Made by a program: the position numbers and the translations under genes
Source of the DNA: Aquilaria yunnanensis
Lineage: Eukaryota > Streptophyta > Magnoliopsida > Malvales > Thymelaeaceae
DNA: 64,000 nt
Assembly: GCA_039654915.1 (NCBI GenBank)
Contig: CM077597.1
Location: 41,266,001 to 41,330,000 of the forward strand
Reading direction: 5' to 3'
The notes under the pieces: model-generated
Databases searched by the model: none
The model's input: the letters and a program-made list of their open reading frames with translations, nothing else
Told to the model about the DNA's origin: nothing
Shown: positions 12,401 through 23,562 of the stretch, in pieces
How positions within the stretch are numbered: the first letter of the stretch is position 1
Layout: each line of letters opens with the position of its first letter

Positions 12401-13384
12401 CCCATAAACCTTACAGACTCCCTGGAGAAATTAGCCCAACTATACGTTAAGGAGATAGTAAGGCTACATGGTGTACCGGACGATATTGTCTCGGATCGAG
12501 ACCCAAGATTTGTTTCCAGATTCTGGAAGTCCTTACACCATGCCTTGGGCACTAAGTTAAAGTTTAGTTCTACATACCATCCTCAAACGGATGGACAGAC
12601 TGAAAGAACCATTCAAACATTGGAAGATATGTTAAGGTGTTGTGTTATTGACTTCCAAGGAGAATGGGATAAACACTTGCCTTTAGTGGAGTTTTCATAC
12701 AACAATAGCCATCACTCAGTGATTGGCATGGCACCTTATGAAGCACTCTATGGAAGAAGATGCATAACTCCACACTGCTGGCATAAGCCAGGTGATAAGT
12801 TGGAAATTGGCCTAAAACTCATAAGAGAAACTACTGGAAAGATTAAGCAAATCCAGGAAAGGATTAAGACTGCCAACAATAGGCAAGAATCATATGCCAA
12901 CCTCAAGAAAAGAAGAGACCTGGAGTTCCAGGTAGGAGACCAAGTATGGTTAAAAGTATCTCCTATGAAAGGAGTAATGAGGTTTGGAAAACGGGGAAAA
13001 TTAGCCCCGAGGTATGTAGGACCATACCTAATACTCGCAAGAGTAGGAAATGTAGCCTACAAGTTAGAGCTACCGCCTGAGCTGGGACATGTACATGACA
13101 CATTCCATGTAAGCCTATTGAAGAAGTGTGTATTTGATCCTAAACAAGTGGTACATGTCACTAGTGTTCCCATCACCCAAGATCTCACCTATGAAGAAGA
13201 ACCAATTCGGGTATTGGCAAAGGACACTAGGAAGCTCAGAAGTAAGTGGATATCGATGGTAAAAGTCCAATGGACTAACCATTCTGAGGAGGAGGCCACA
13301 TGGGAGGTTGAAGCTGAAATGCTTAAGAATTATCCTGATATCTTCCCTAAACTTCTAGGAAATTTGGAGGACCAAATTTCTTAA
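9485..13384 (+). CDS. pol: Pol polyprotein of element A (zinc knuckle to chromodomain)
   Basis: The open frame has 1299 codons and continues the frame of gag after its TAG. It contains a zinc knuckle (C73, C76, H81, C86), an aspartic protease with DTGA at 189, RT with FIDD (D519-D520), RNase H (VYTDAS, VADALS), integrase with an HHCC finger and catalytic D943, D1004 and E1040, a GPY module and a C-terminal chromodomain of about 50 residues that would target insertion to heterochromatin. Three oddities compared with B: two substitutions in a conserved RT motif (Y418 and H421, where B has C and Y), and five residues missing just after the integrase CxxC. The ATG at 9485 is simply the first after the stop; in an intact relative this would be the middle of one Gag-Pol. 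Confidence 0.93.
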   Translation: MALEQEFREQAMNGPGSTSGMQKFSKKRGRESLAYEPRKGNKREKTASPYGPQCETCGKFHGQKPCYRLTSGCLKCGAQDHWVKDCPVRGEDQRTPGGFNNRWAQRQLPIRRPNMPPPPQRRDQDKARRGQPQATGRIFQIETSMKAREDPEVNKAGEDEEEIDQAKLVRKTLKGTISINGYEVSVLFDTGASLSIVSFKLVKDINLEVCNTDKMYLVKTAGNEVMITYHIVKDCMLKLGELELRADLMVLDTNGYDIILGMNWLSANRVVIDCHARQLYLPGHKPQSLEKSPGLVPDFHLKVVEHKPLLLKGEYLGLNGTEVEIELGKIPIVREFPEVFPTDLPGLPPAREVEFEIKLVPGAAPASIAPYRMAIPEMMELKKQLDELLEKGFIRPSTSPWGAPVLFVKKKDGTLRLYIDHRKLNALTIKNKYPLPRIEDLFDQLKGAKVFSKIDLRSGYFQLKVREEDVPKTAFRTRYGHFEYTVMPFGLTNAPAFFMDLMQRVFKAHLDHFVVVFIDDILVYSKDEEAHKEHLRVVLSLLKEHELYGKLSKCQFWAKEIGFLGHVINEHGLAVDPEKIKAVLEWKQPQTVRDIRSFLGLAGYYRRFVPKFSVLAAPLTQLTRKDQKFEWSEQCEASFRELKERLTTAPILVLPDPTKEYIVYTDASRVGLGCVLMQGKQAIAYGSRQLRPHEKNYPVHDLELAAVIFALKQWRHYLLGGRFQVFTDHKSLRYLFTQKDLNMRQRRWLEYLKDFECVIEYTAGKANVVADALSRKYTGILKATGEPTEAEVLSLSGLAQDWDKWEMDQVKVLTIRTEWKDLIQEAQLQDEEIPRISGQKQGKLYQGFSFKAGILYFRDRIYVPNKDGIRQQILEEAHSSLMSMHPGAQKMYKDLKSHFWWPYMKQEIGASVAKCMTCEHQRPGGKLQSLPIPERKWGSISMDFVVGLPLTRRKCNTIWVIVDRLTKAAHFLPINLTDSLEKLAQLYVKEIVRLHGVPDDIVSDRDPRFVSRFWKSLHHALGTKLKFSSTYHPQTDGQTERTIQTLEDMLRCCVIDFQGEWDKHLPLVEFSYNNSHHSVIGMAPYEALYGRRCITPHCWHKPGDKLEIGLKLIRETTGKIKQIQERIKTANNRQESYANLKKRRDLEFQVGDQVWLKVSPMKGVMRFGKRGKLAPRYVGPYLILARVGNVAYKLELPPELGHVHDTFHVSLLKKCVFDPKQVVHVTSVPITQDLTYEEEPIRVLAKDTRKLRSKWISMVKVQWTNHSEEEATWEVEAEMLKNYPDIFPKLLGNLEDQIS

Positions 13385-13396
13385 GGAGGGGAGTGT
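13383..13396 (+). other. Polypurine tract of A
   Basis: AAGGAGGGGAGTGT lies directly before the 3' LTR and overlaps the pol stop codon. It is the usual plus-strand primer for reverse transcription. Confidence 0.9.
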
Positions 13397-16316
13397 TGTA
13401 ATGCCCGGACAATCCAAAGTGATTAGGTCCCGGGTTAAATGGATTTGGAGCATAAGAATTTTTCCTTAAATAGGAATTTAGCTCAATTAAATTGAGAAGA
13501 CAATATGGCATGTGCATAATTAAGTGTTGAACATCTTAAAAATAAGCTTGGCTTAGGCCAAGAGAAATAGTAATGAAAATGGTGGTTTTTAAAGATGAGG
13601 GACTAAATTGAACAAAGGGATTTTTAGTGGTTGGGCTCAATTGCCCAAATTTAGAAAGTTGGAGGACTAAAGGGGGAATTATGCCATTTTAATGGCTTTG
13701 GATGCCTTAGCCAGCCATGCCCCTCCAATTCCCAATATTTTATGTCACCTTCCTCCAAATCCTATTATTTTAATCCACCTCCCATCCTTAGTCATCACCT
13801 TGGATTCTTTCTTCACCTACTTTTGACTTTTTCTACCAAACTTACACAAAAGTCTTCCAATTAGTCTTCCATCCATTAAATCTTGTCTCCCACTCATTTC
13901 AAACACATTATTAATTTCCTATTATTTTAATCCACCTCCCACCCTTAATCATTACCTTGGATTCTTTCTTCACCTACTTTTGACTTTTTCTACCAAACTT
14001 ACCCAAAAGTCTTCCAATTAGTCTTCATCTCTTTTAATCTTGTCTCCCACCTTCCAAGCACATTATACACTCATTTTCCTTCCCATATGGCTGGCCATTA
14101 CCTTCCCACACATTAAAACATAATCACTCCACTCATTCAAAGCCATTTGCTCTCAAACTCTCTCATTCTCTCTCCATTTTCTTCCATACCAAGTCTCATC
14201 ATTCCAAACACATTTCCAACTCTTTTCTCATCCAAATATTCGTCCATAGCTAGAAATAATCATTCCTCAAATTAAAACCAAGTATTCTTGGTTGAATTCA
14301 AGCTCTAAGACCATAAAGAGCAAGAATCAGATGAAGAATTCAAAGAAAACCAAGGAGGAAAATTTGGCCATTTCCATTTCTTGGAGGTTTTAAGCTCTAC
14401 TCAAGGAACTCTTTGTGTGATTGAGTTTCTAAGTTCATTAGAAGCAAGAAATCAAGAAGAAGCTTGAAGAACATCAATCACAATAAATTGGCGTTACCTC
14501 TTCTGTGAGGTTCTGTAAGTGTACACCAAGTGTTCTTGGTATTTTGTGTTATTTGGGTTAATCACCAAGATTTCTTGGTATCTTATGGTTACTAATAAAA
14601 TTTGGCCCATCTTGGTTCTTATGCTAGAAAACAATTTCTAGAGTCAACAAGCAAGGAAAACGAAGGAAAATAAGCTTATAAAGCTTTCGGCGTTGTGGGT
14701 AAGGATTCCTATACTCACTTTATTGCATGGTATAATTCCATGGCCTTTTTATGTGAGTATTCGGGCCCCTAGGTGATGGTCAAAGAACCATGTGATCCTA
14801 GGAGTGCTAAGAGGGCTTAAGTTATGTTATTGCTTCGGCAATTCTGTTTTGCTCATGAGCTAAGTTAAGTAAGCAAGCATTATGGGCTAGGAGTTAAGGC
14901 GGCCACCTTAATTCCTATGCTAAGTGAGCTCTCCGAAAACATTAAGTATATGAAATTAATGAACTAAAACTTGAGGGATGCTTGCTGCCCTTCTGTGAAC
15001 AAAGTGTTAAGTGGCGTGTGTTTGTGTGCTTCTTTGATTTGTTGTGCATGCTAACCCCCGATTATGATATTATTGCTATATGCATGTATCTTTTTGTTTT
15101 CTTTGTCTTTATGTTTCCTTTGCAGGAATAAGGATTATTTTGCCATTACATTCTTGGCATATGTTAGGCCTTGGAGGCCATAAGTTAGGCATTGGATGCC
15201 ACGGAATCCTTATTGAGTTTTATAACTCACCCGCCCTACTCTACTTTTGTAGGTAAAGGTTTGCTTGAAAGATCAAGCTAAGAGTCTTGAGTACTCTTTC
15301 TGTATTCTAAGGTTGGATTTGTGTATGGTATTGCTCAAAATATTCTAAGTATTCTAAGTATATAAGTTGCTTGTAAACAAGCTAAAAAAAAATGTGGACT
15401 TTCTGTGCAGGACTTGAAGTCTTAGAATTGTGGGAACAAGGTCTATTAAGGTGGAAATTTGTGTTCCATGGCTTTGTGAATTTATGGGTTGCTTTTAAGC
15501 ATGTTTTTGTTGGTCTAACTTTAGTGACCAAATTATGGACTTAGCTAAAATTTGGCCAAAACTTGGCTTTGGGCTTGTATTATGGACTTGGACATTTTCG
15601 GGTATTTTTATTGCTTGGTGGACTTACCAAGGCCCATGCATGAATTTATGGGTTATGTTTTCATGAAATTTGAAGCATGTTGAAATTGGGCTTAAATAAG
15701 AACTTAAAAATTTTGATTTTATTCTTGGTTAATTTTGGGCCATATGCATGTTAAGTACTAAAAGGCCCATAAGCCCATGTCTATGTTAAAAGCATGCAAT
15801 GTTTGGCTATGTATGCTCATTTAGTAAAGAACATGCAAGTAAACTTAGAAAAAGCATGAAATTGGATGCTTGTGTAAAGTTTGGCTAATAAGAAATTTAA
15901 ATGCACGTATGTGAATTAATACATGCCTAAGCATTAGTTGCATTTAAAGGCATTAAGTGATTATGTGCACTAGTGAACTCCAAAACGCATAAGCATGCAA
16001 AGCATATGCATGAAAATAAGTTTTTAAACTTAAGTTGGTGTTTTAGTTGCCATGCATATTCTTGGCTAAGCTCGGTAAAGACCATGAAAATGAACACATG
16101 AAATCCACATAGGCACTAGCTTGTTTCTGAGAGCACATCAACTTAACCTTAATTAAAGAACTTAACGAGCTAGTACCGATAAGTATCCTGGGGTTCGTGC
16201 CCATAAGTCTTAGTGAGTTTTAAAAGCCCCTTCTGTGTAATGAAAACTTCCGCTGCATGTTTAAAAAAAAAAAAAAATCAGGCCCAAATAGGCCAGGGGC
16301 AGTTTAGGGCACGACA
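13397..16316 (+). repeat. Element A 3' LTR
   Basis: It is 2920 bp and collinear with the 5' LTR at an offset of 8053. The four differences seen are at 14241, 14478, 14603 and 14940. It is followed by the second copy of the GAGGA target duplication. Confidence 0.97.
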
Positions 16317-16321
16317 GAGGA

Positions 16322-16474
16322 CGACATATCATGCCAATCCGAGGGCGGTAGCGTCATTAGCTGAGGGTGGTGAGGATCCCATCTATCTCGAGGTGGGTCA
16401 GATGTACTTCCGAGGATGGTACCTTGTCAGTCGTCCTTAGAGGCTATCCGAGCATGATAGCTATTTGGCTATCA
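16322..16474 (-). repeat. Element E 3' LTR, part 2
   Basis: It continues the alignment with 29570-29720 after the A insertion and ends CTATCA at 16474, the same end as the other LTR. Confidence 0.9.
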
Positions 16475-16486
16475 CATGCCCCCCTC
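16475..16486 (-). other. Polypurine tract of E
   Basis: On the minus strand GAGGGGGGCATG lies directly before the LTR start TGATAGCC. This fixes the orientation of E. Confidence 0.85.
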
Positions 16487-16861
16487 GGAAAGCCAAAGTG
16501 GAGACTTCGGTCAGCAGAATCTTTGGCAGCACTTTGTGGGACTCATTGTAGAAGCTGTGTAGGAGGCACTTCACCTCCCGAAGGTGTGCCTTTCCAGCCG
16601 AGGTAGCCTGTGGGTGTCATTCCTTGCCCCCTGGCTAGTCCCTTGGTGTTTTCGAGGTGTGCACCCCTTTTTTTACTTTTCTGCTGCAGGTCAGTGGACC
16701 ATCACATCTCATAATCAGGCATGTCACCTCAAATATGCGTGCCTAGGTTTCGTGTTGTTAGAAGGTGTGCCCTTGTTTCCTGCGTTGGACGACACATGGC
16801 ACACAGTGATTGGGGGACAGTCGCGTCGGTTACACCAACCGCGGCCTTCCACCTTCGGGGG

Positions 16862-16936
16862 ATAATTATGGCGACGATTCACCTTCACGGGGTAGTTATG
16901 GCGACGATTCGGCTACCCCCCTTCGGTCTATATAAA
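16862..16936 (+). promoter_or_regulatory. Promoter-like region of the E antisense gene
   Basis: TATATAAA stands at 16929-16936 in a typical plant core promoter context, about 325 bp before the ATG at 17262. Immediately upstream the block ATTATGGCGACGATTC (or GTTATGGCGACGATTC) occurs twice, about 33 bp apart (16866 and 16899), which could be a duplicated regulatory element. It points away from gag-pol. The rest of 16487-17261 holds no ORF that I recognise; the segment 16950-17260 is pyrimidine-rich, as expected for a 5' UTR. Confidence 0.6.
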
Positions 16937-18587
16937 CCCTTCTTCCCCTCATAGCTCTCACTTGCTTTCTTTTGCTTCTGTTCTGCTTTCATTTGCTCTT
17001 AAGCTTTTCTTTCTTTTCTGCGGTGGTGCAAGCAGCGGAGCGATTTTCGACGAGCTTTTACGACGGCGTCAACCTATCCCGACTTTGGCAAGAACTTTGG
17101 TGGGTTTTCCTTTCCAAGGTCCCTCGGTTTTTTCCCTTTCCATTATTTCCAGTGTGAGAAGTTGTTTTCTTTTCCCGAAGTCCTTCAATTTTCTGGGTTT
17201 CTAGCCTTTTTTGCTTTTCTAAAGTCATCCAATTCTTCCGAAGTCACTTTCTTCTCCGAATATGTCTTCTCCGACCCCTCTTTTGGCTATTCGTCCTCTT
17301 CCCGAGAGTTGGGCTTATCTCGACTCTCATCCGTGCTGTAACACTTCGGAGAAAATGGATAAATGGGCAGCTAAATTCTACCTCCCGTCTTATGCTGTGA
17401 CTAGGCTACCTACTGCAGGTCTGCTTAGTTACATGTATCATTCGGACGAGGTTACTATTTTTCGAGCCTAAATGAAGGCCAGACTTCGGTTTCCTCCGCC
17501 GAAGATGATATGCAACTTTTGCCAATTCCATGGCATAGCCGTGAATCAGCTTCCTCCTAACTCTTATTCTTACTTCAATGTTTTTCTCTGCATGTGTGGG
17601 GTTTTCAAGATAGAACCGCACTTCATCATCTTTATGCAGTATTACAAGCTCTATCCAGTCCCAAAGGGTGGCTTCTATTTCTTGCTACCTTGGGGATCTG
17701 GGAGCAAAAAATACATGTTCACCTTCACCACCAAGGATAGCTGGCAAGGGTGGCAAAAGAAACTCTTCTTCCTCAAGGTGGACAAGGCGTTGTCATATGT
17801 GCCGACCCGATGAGCCCACAGGACGTTGGAGACGGATGTTGTTGATCCCAAGAAGTTGCTAACTCCTGAGTTAGTAGCGAGGTTTGAGGATTTTGATAGC
17901 CATATTTGAGCTGTCGCCGATTGGGATGCCGAGGTTCCGCCACGCTCCTTGTATCCCTTTCCCATCAAGTGGGACCTCATGACCGAAAAGGTTCTTCGAG
18001 AGTTAGGGGTGATCAAGGAGCACAAAACCTACCTTGGCATGCCAGCCCTTCCCATCGACGGGAAGAAGGCATGGTTGGCGATGCTCCTTTGGAAAGAGCT
18101 CACATATGAAGCCCTCATTGAGAGTCAGTCGCTTTCCAAATTTTGCTATAAGTACCCCTTTGGACTTACACTGATATTTTCTTCCTTTCTCAGAGATGGG
18201 CGATTAGTCAGCTGCCTTCTACAAGTCCCTATTCCTCAGTCAAGCCGATAAGAGGGAACAGAAGAAGAAGGCCGGCCCAAAGAGGCAGAAGGCGTATGGA
18301 TGAGGGCCATCTTCAGCCAAGAAATTGAATAAGGACCTTTTTCCCCCCTCCGGAAGACGTTATTGAGGTCAAGGACCAGTCGTCGGTCCACACCGACCCA
18401 CTATCGGGGCTGGCCGTCAGCTCCACTCCCTGGAGTCCCATTGCTTCGATGGACACCTTGGGCACTTTGGCAGGAGGCCCCTCTGCTGGAGAGCTCGAGA
18501 AACAAAGATGAAGCAAGGGCAAACACATCCCTGCCAAAGTGGAGGAAGTCCACAACTCTGACAATGACATCGCCGAGGTTTCGCTAG

Positions 18588-18698
18588 GTTTGTCCCTTAC
18601 CCATTTTTCTATAAATTTAGACATCTTTAGCATTTTTGACTTTCTAGATGTATGGGTAAGGGATAATGTACTGATGTTACTTCGGCATGATTTTGTAG
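18588..18698 (+). other. Predicted intron of the antisense gene (111 bp)
   Basis: It has a GT donor (GGTTTGTCC) and a TTTTGTAG acceptor after a T-rich stretch. It is AT-rich between GC-rich coding flanks. Joining 18587 to 18699 keeps the frame. The length is a multiple of three without a stop, so retention cannot be excluded from frame alone. Confidence 0.6.
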
Positions 18699-18958
18699 AG
18701 GAATTGGCACCCTCGGCGTGGATGGTGGAGCACGCCCGGAAGCGGGCCCTTCAGGACTCCCATATCCCGAAGGATAAAGTCCCAAGGGAACCTTTCTGGT
18801 CTTTCACGGAGGGCATGACCTTGTTCTATGAGGACAGCCAGCAAAAGGCTCCTCGAATGGCGAGGGGCGTGCTCACCCAAGCCACGTTCAAATCTCTGGC
18901 GGAGGAGTGCCCGAACGAGGAGTTCCTCGCTATGAGGATCTCTGAACATGCTGCCCTG

Positions 18959-19037
18959 GTGAGCTTCTTAAGACTTAGCAAATTTTCCAAGCTTTCGTAG
19001 CATTTTGATCCTAACATGAAGTCTTTCCTTTTCACAG
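18959..19037 (+). other. Predicted intron of the antisense gene (79 bp)
   Basis: The donor is CTG|GTGAGC and the acceptor CTTTTCACAG|CTC. It is phase 0. Because 79 is not a multiple of three, removal is needed to join the upstream frame (18539-18958) to the coiled-coil frame (19038-19733). A third intron-like gap with a TTTCTCAG acceptor ends at 18193, but its donor is not certain. Confidence 0.75.
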
Positions 19038-19814
19038 CTCTTGGCTTATAGTGGATGTTTCCGAGCATGGGCAGCAAAGCAGTCTTCGATCCGATCTCGG
19101 ACTGAAGAGCACTTGGAGAAAGCCAAGCTATTTTGCACCGGCTCAATTGTCAAGTACGCCGAGCTGAACAAGATAGCCAAGGAGGAGGTGGCCAAGGTTC
19201 GGGAAGAGTTCTTGAAGAGTCAGAAGGAGCCCTCTCAAGAATTCTCCCGGAAGGTGTCTGACCTCGGCGCGAAGGTCATCGTGCTATCTTCGGAGAACGA
19301 GGCCTACCAGAAGGAGAAGGAGGAGGACTCTACTCTCTTGAAGAAGGCCCTTGCTGACAACGTCAAACTCCAAGCCGAGGTCGACACTTTGAAGAAGGAG
19401 ACGAAGAGGAAGAAGAAGACGAAAAAGCTTGAGAAGGAGGTCGTTGTGCCGAGGGAGGAGCTGAACGACTTGGGTATTGAGAAGGACAAAACTATTCAAG
19501 CAACTAAGGTTGCGTTCCAGGACGGCTTCTGTTTGCCTTGTCGCCGAGTCCTGGTGAAGTATCCTGACCTCGACCTCGACCTCTCTTTTCTTGCTGGCCT
19601 GGACATTCCCGAGAGGCCTCGTTGGGCATGGTCAAAGATTGAATATCTTAATCTCCCTTTTCCTCCTCTGGCACCGAAGGTCGCAACAAAGGAGGTTGGC
19701 AATGGGATGACTCAAGATGATGAGGTCCCTTAGGCGTCCAGGACTTCGCCTTTTTCTTCTTTTTTGCAATCTTCATCCTATAATCCTCATCCTTGCTGTA
19801 ATAAGGCTCAATGT

Positions 19815-19820
19815 AATAAA
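19815..19820 (+). terminator. Polyadenylation signal of the antisense gene
   Basis: AATAAA lies 82 bp after the stop codon of the antisense gene, in T-rich sequence. The spacer 19821-20185 up to the end of pol has no ORF that I can support. Confidence 0.5.
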
Positions 19821-20185
19821 ATTCCTTGTTTCGTCCAGAATTTAGCTAAGTCTCAGAACATGTTTCTTCTATACTATCTTTGGTACCGAGGGTTAACTCG
19901 ACCATTTTCGGCCTAAGTCCCTCGAGAAAATAGTAGGTAATCTCTGCACTTGTTATTCAAATAAATGCCTTTGGTGTACATAGGACCAGTTTCAGCTAAC
20001 ATTCATTGACAAAACTTTGCCTATTTATGCAGTCGTATTCGGTCTAAAACCCCTTCAGAGAAAATATATTGTTTTTTGTACATAGGCTCTTACACCTTGT
20101 TCGGTTGGGCTCCCTTAGTGGGAGTAATTTCCTTAGAAAAAATTCAAAGTATAGAATTTTTCAAGACATCTGAATGCTATGTATT

Positions 20186-20361
20186 CTAAGTATATAATTT
20201 TTTCAAGACATCTGAATGCCATGTATTCTTCAGCTCTCCACCTTCGGTATCGCCGAGTTTGTATACTCTTAGCCGAACTTCATCAAGAACCAAATAAGGC
20301 CCTTCCCAGTTTGCCCGAAGTACTCCATGGGATGGTCTTCGGGGCTTAACCTCAGCCTTTC
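20186..20361 (-). pseudogene. pol: Integrase C-terminus of E, cut off by solo LTR I
   Basis: On the minus strand this is the end of the E polyprotein, with the GPY-type segment (ANWEGPYLVLDEV) and the ending KNTWHSDVLKKLYT. It aligns with 49900-50080 of D. It is separated from the rest of pol by the 3.2 kb insertion I. The five bases CTTTC at 20357-20361 are the target duplication. Confidence 0.88.
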
Positions 20362-23300
20362 TGTTACGCACCTCCTATGTGCTTGGCTTAGGCCAAGGAG
20401 AACCAAGGAAAAATGAGAGAAAATAGAAAGGGAAGTAAGAGAAGCTCTGGAGACTGGTATAGTGACTTATGTGCAAAACTGGAGACTTTCAGGACTTAAT
20501 TGCACATAGAACATGTACTATGGGAAAGCTGGCAGAAAACAGAGAAAGGGGACCAAAATGTACACGTAGATGAGTGGTACAATTAAAACTATCAACTTCA
20601 AGTTGATCATTTCGGCCATGCAAGTTTAATGGGTGACTAGTGCAAGACTAGCCCAAATTTGGGAGACAACAATGATTACTAGTCAAAATCTTGTCTACCA
20701 CTAGTGTACTATTCACTAGTTACTAGTTAAACTAACTAGTCTTTATTTTAGTTACATGGCCGGTTATGCATGAGTACTTATGACACATTGGTACTTGTGT
20801 TGTTTATTTGCTTGGCAATTTGAGCCATGTGTGGACTTAAGTGTACATGTAGATACCAAATTGAGTGGCGGCCTTGTGCACAAGTGAACTTAAGGGCTTT
20901 AATGCGCCATGCAAGGAAATGGAAGTGAGCTTAGCATTTTTGGCTAACTAAAGCCAATGACTTTCGGCAGAAACTAGCCTAAGTCATTTGCTTCATTTCG
21001 GCTCCCTTGTCCTTGCTAAACCGAGAGCACCCTTGAGAGTTCTTTCACAATCTTGCTTCTAAATCCAAAGTTCTTGAGGTTTTGGGCGGATTCAAGCTTG
21101 GAGAAGTGGATTCGGCTTGTGCTTGCTTGGAATCAAGCTTTGTTCATGAGGAATCGGTGAAGGGCCGAGCAAATTGAGCTAGGGTTCTTGAGGTAACCAT
21201 GGTTTTTCCTTGAATCCATGGTATTTCCTTCCATGAACAAGGATTTTGGAACGCTCATTTGTTGCTAAGCTTGGAGATTTAAAGCAATTGAAATGCTTGG
21301 TGGAAAACCTAGCTATGGCCGAATGTGTTGAATATGTGTTCTTGGTGTTCTCCTTGGAATTCATGGAAATTAATCCATGTGTGATGCTTGTTGATGATCA
21401 TTTAACCTTGTGATAGGTTGTTTCGATGAAGGACACCAAGATTGTGCAAGTTGGTACTTTGGCCGAAAGTGAGTTTGGAGGTAACTCATGTCCAACCTTT
21501 GTTTACAGGGCATTGACGCCATGAACCATGCTTAATGATGCATTGGTAGTTATGTGTTGGATTGGATTGAATAAAGAACATGTGTATATGAAATGGGTAC
21601 TATGGCCGAAAGGGTGGAATTGGTGCTTACTTGTAATGTTGCCTATTTGCATGGTAATTGTGCCATGAATGAGTTCACTAGTTGTTTGGATACTCATTTA
21701 GTGAATTGGTATGTTGAGTAGTACAACTATGTGAAAATATGTGCTTTGGCCGAAAGTATGAATTAGAGTGAAAAGGTATATTTCACTTGGTTACTTGGCA
21801 TTAATGCCATGGTTGTTGTTTATTGGAGATTATAATGGCTCATGGTATGTGAGATTAATGGGCAGCTTATGTTTAAGTATTTTGGCTTATATGGCCGAGA
21901 GCTTCAAAGTGTTGGGTGATAGTGTCTTTCATTGAAATCATGGTATTTGATCCATGGGTTATGTTGTTAATGATTATGCCTTATTATGGTAGGCATTGAG
22001 GTTGAAAGGCACTTGGACACTTGAAGTTTTATTGGAGACCGAGAGCTTGAGGTAGGGTTCACTGCACTTGAGTTCGCTTGGTAATATATGCCATGGTTCA
22101 AGTGTTAAGGTAGCTAAGTGATGGTTAAAAATCTGCCATGTGATCTTAGTTGCTTGATGGGCTTACTGGTTATATGTGGTTGCAATGTTGATTAGCTAAT
22201 TGACTATAGTACATGTACTAAAAATGCAAGTGAATGTGGCCTATTTGCTTGGCATTTTGGGAGCTCCATATGGAATGTTTTTGGTAAGATTATGTGCAAG
22301 GATTGCACACGAGTACATGTATGGCTTATATGGCCGAGAGCAACAATGTGAAGTGTGTGTGAGTACTTGTGTGCGTTGGTGATTTCTTGTGCATGTTAAC
22401 CCCCACTATTGTTATTGTATATGGATACACCTGCTTTTCTTGTCTTTGTGTTTGTTTTGCAGGTTGAGCTAACTAATTGGAGGTTAAGCCTCGAGTATTC
22501 ACTCGGCTTAACTAAATAAACTCTTTAAGAGTTGGGTATAATGAAGTGAATCCTACTGAGTTAAACTCACTGCCCATTCTCCATTCTTTTTTCAGGCAAG
22601 GATATTCAGCCTGAGTAGTACTAAGCTGCCTTGTGTGTGCACTTAGTGTTTATTTGCTTTGTTGCTAAGGTATGTGCCAATGTGTGCTCGGCTTGACACT
22701 TTAGTATTATTTGCAAGTTTTATTGTGAGTTGGCCGAGACTTATGGTTTAAGCTTGCAGGCTGTAGAGTGGGAACTGTCTAGGAGAGCATGGATATCTGG
22801 ACTTTAGCTCTGGTTTTGCTTTTCACCTTTATGACCATGAATATGGCCACGGGCTTGGTGTTGCAGTGTGTGCTTTTGTATGGGATCCTTAAGGTGATGT
22901 TTGAGCACTAGGATTTGGGTCTCGGTCTGTACATAACTTGGCATGAACAACTTATGGATGCTTGGCATTTTGGCCATGTTATTTGCTAGGTAGACTACAC
23001 TTTTGGTTGTGTATATTTGTAGTCTTGGATACCTAGATGGTGATGTTATTTTGAGAACCTTGTGTGCTAAGTTATGTATGAGTATGGATGGTTATGTGTA
23101 TGGTTTTGTGCTATGAGAATTATGGGCCAAGGTTTGGCACTTGTATGATATTGTTGGCTTGACCTCATCAGATTTGTGGTGCTCCATTGTATATACGATT
23201 GCTGGCCGATAGCTACATCCATTATATCTTGTGGTTTTCAAAACCTAAACCAACATTGTGGGCTTCTTGGTTGCCATATAGGTAGCACACTTGATTGCAC

Positions 23301-23557
23301 ACCATGTATGCACTGAAAGTTGCATTATTTATTGCCTTGCTTGTTATGCAAGAAAGTGGTTTGGGCTTCACCTACGCTGCAAGTAATTACTAGATTGGTT
23401 TAAAAGCAACCTGGGCCACCTCCCAGGCCCATTACCTTAAGAAAATAAGACTTAAGGTTAGTTCTGTTGGTTAGGCCGAGGGCTAGATGCCCAGTTCTTA
23501 GTTGGGTTGTGAGACAGGTTGGGGACTCACAGGCCAGGGCCTGTGTGAGGTGTGACA
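20362..23557 (+). mobile_element. Solo LTR I (3196 bp), related to the B LTR
   Basis: It starts TGTTACGCACC and ends GGTGTGACA, flanked by exact 5-bp duplications CTTTC (20357-20361 and 23558-23562). There is no primer site, polypurine tract or coding domain inside. Start, end (compare GGCCTGTGTGRGGTGTGACA) and length match the 3240-bp LTR of B read on its own strand, with many substitutions. This is the expected product of recombination between the two LTRs of a chromovirus that had inserted in the integrase region of E. Short ORFs inside are not credible genes. Confidence 0.92.
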
Positions 23558-23562
23558 CTTTC

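Larger units (their letters stand above)
5344..16316 (+). mobile_element. Element A: young chromovirus (Tekay/Del-like), plus strand
   Basis: The element has two 2920-bp LTRs (5344-8263 and 13397-16316) that begin TGTAATGCCCGG and end ACGACA. The 5-bp target duplication GAGGA is exact at 5339-5343 and 16317-16321. I see four LTR differences (6188, 6425, 6550 and 6887 against the bases 8053 further on), all single substitutions with no indel. The interior has a Met-type primer site, gag, pol with a C-terminal chromodomain and a polypurine tract. At rates usually assumed for plant LTRs this means tens of thousands of years since insertion. Gag-Pol carries two in-frame stops, so A cannot supply all its own proteins. 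Confidence 0.97.
17262..19733 (+). pseudogene. Antisense gene of Tat element E (decayed, intron-containing)
   Basis: A protein gene lies downstream of pol on the opposite strand. Exon 1 runs in one frame from ATG 17262 to about 18150, with stops at 17469, 17811 and 17907. Its middle (about 17470-17810) resembles the N-terminal region of plant proteins often named 'putative gypsy type transposon' (my recollection of Pfam Transposase_28). Further exons cover about 18194-18587, 18699-18958 and 19038-19733, with a frameshift near 18340 and a TGA near 18508. The last exon is a long coiled coil rich in K and E, followed by a conserved ending with SWSK-like WAWSKIEYLNLP. A homologue lies in D (50524-51199). 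Antisense ORFs of this kind are known in Tat elements such as Grande; their function is not known. Here the copy is dead. Confidence 0.75.

Noticed and set aside
9485..13384. Origin from an integrated pararetrovirus
   Set aside because: LTRs, target duplications, an integrase with HHCC and DDE motifs and a chromodomain are all present; pararetroviruses lack these.
17262..19733. Host gene captured between repeats
   Set aside because: A homologue occupies the same position in D, so it belongs to the element family and is not a local host gene.
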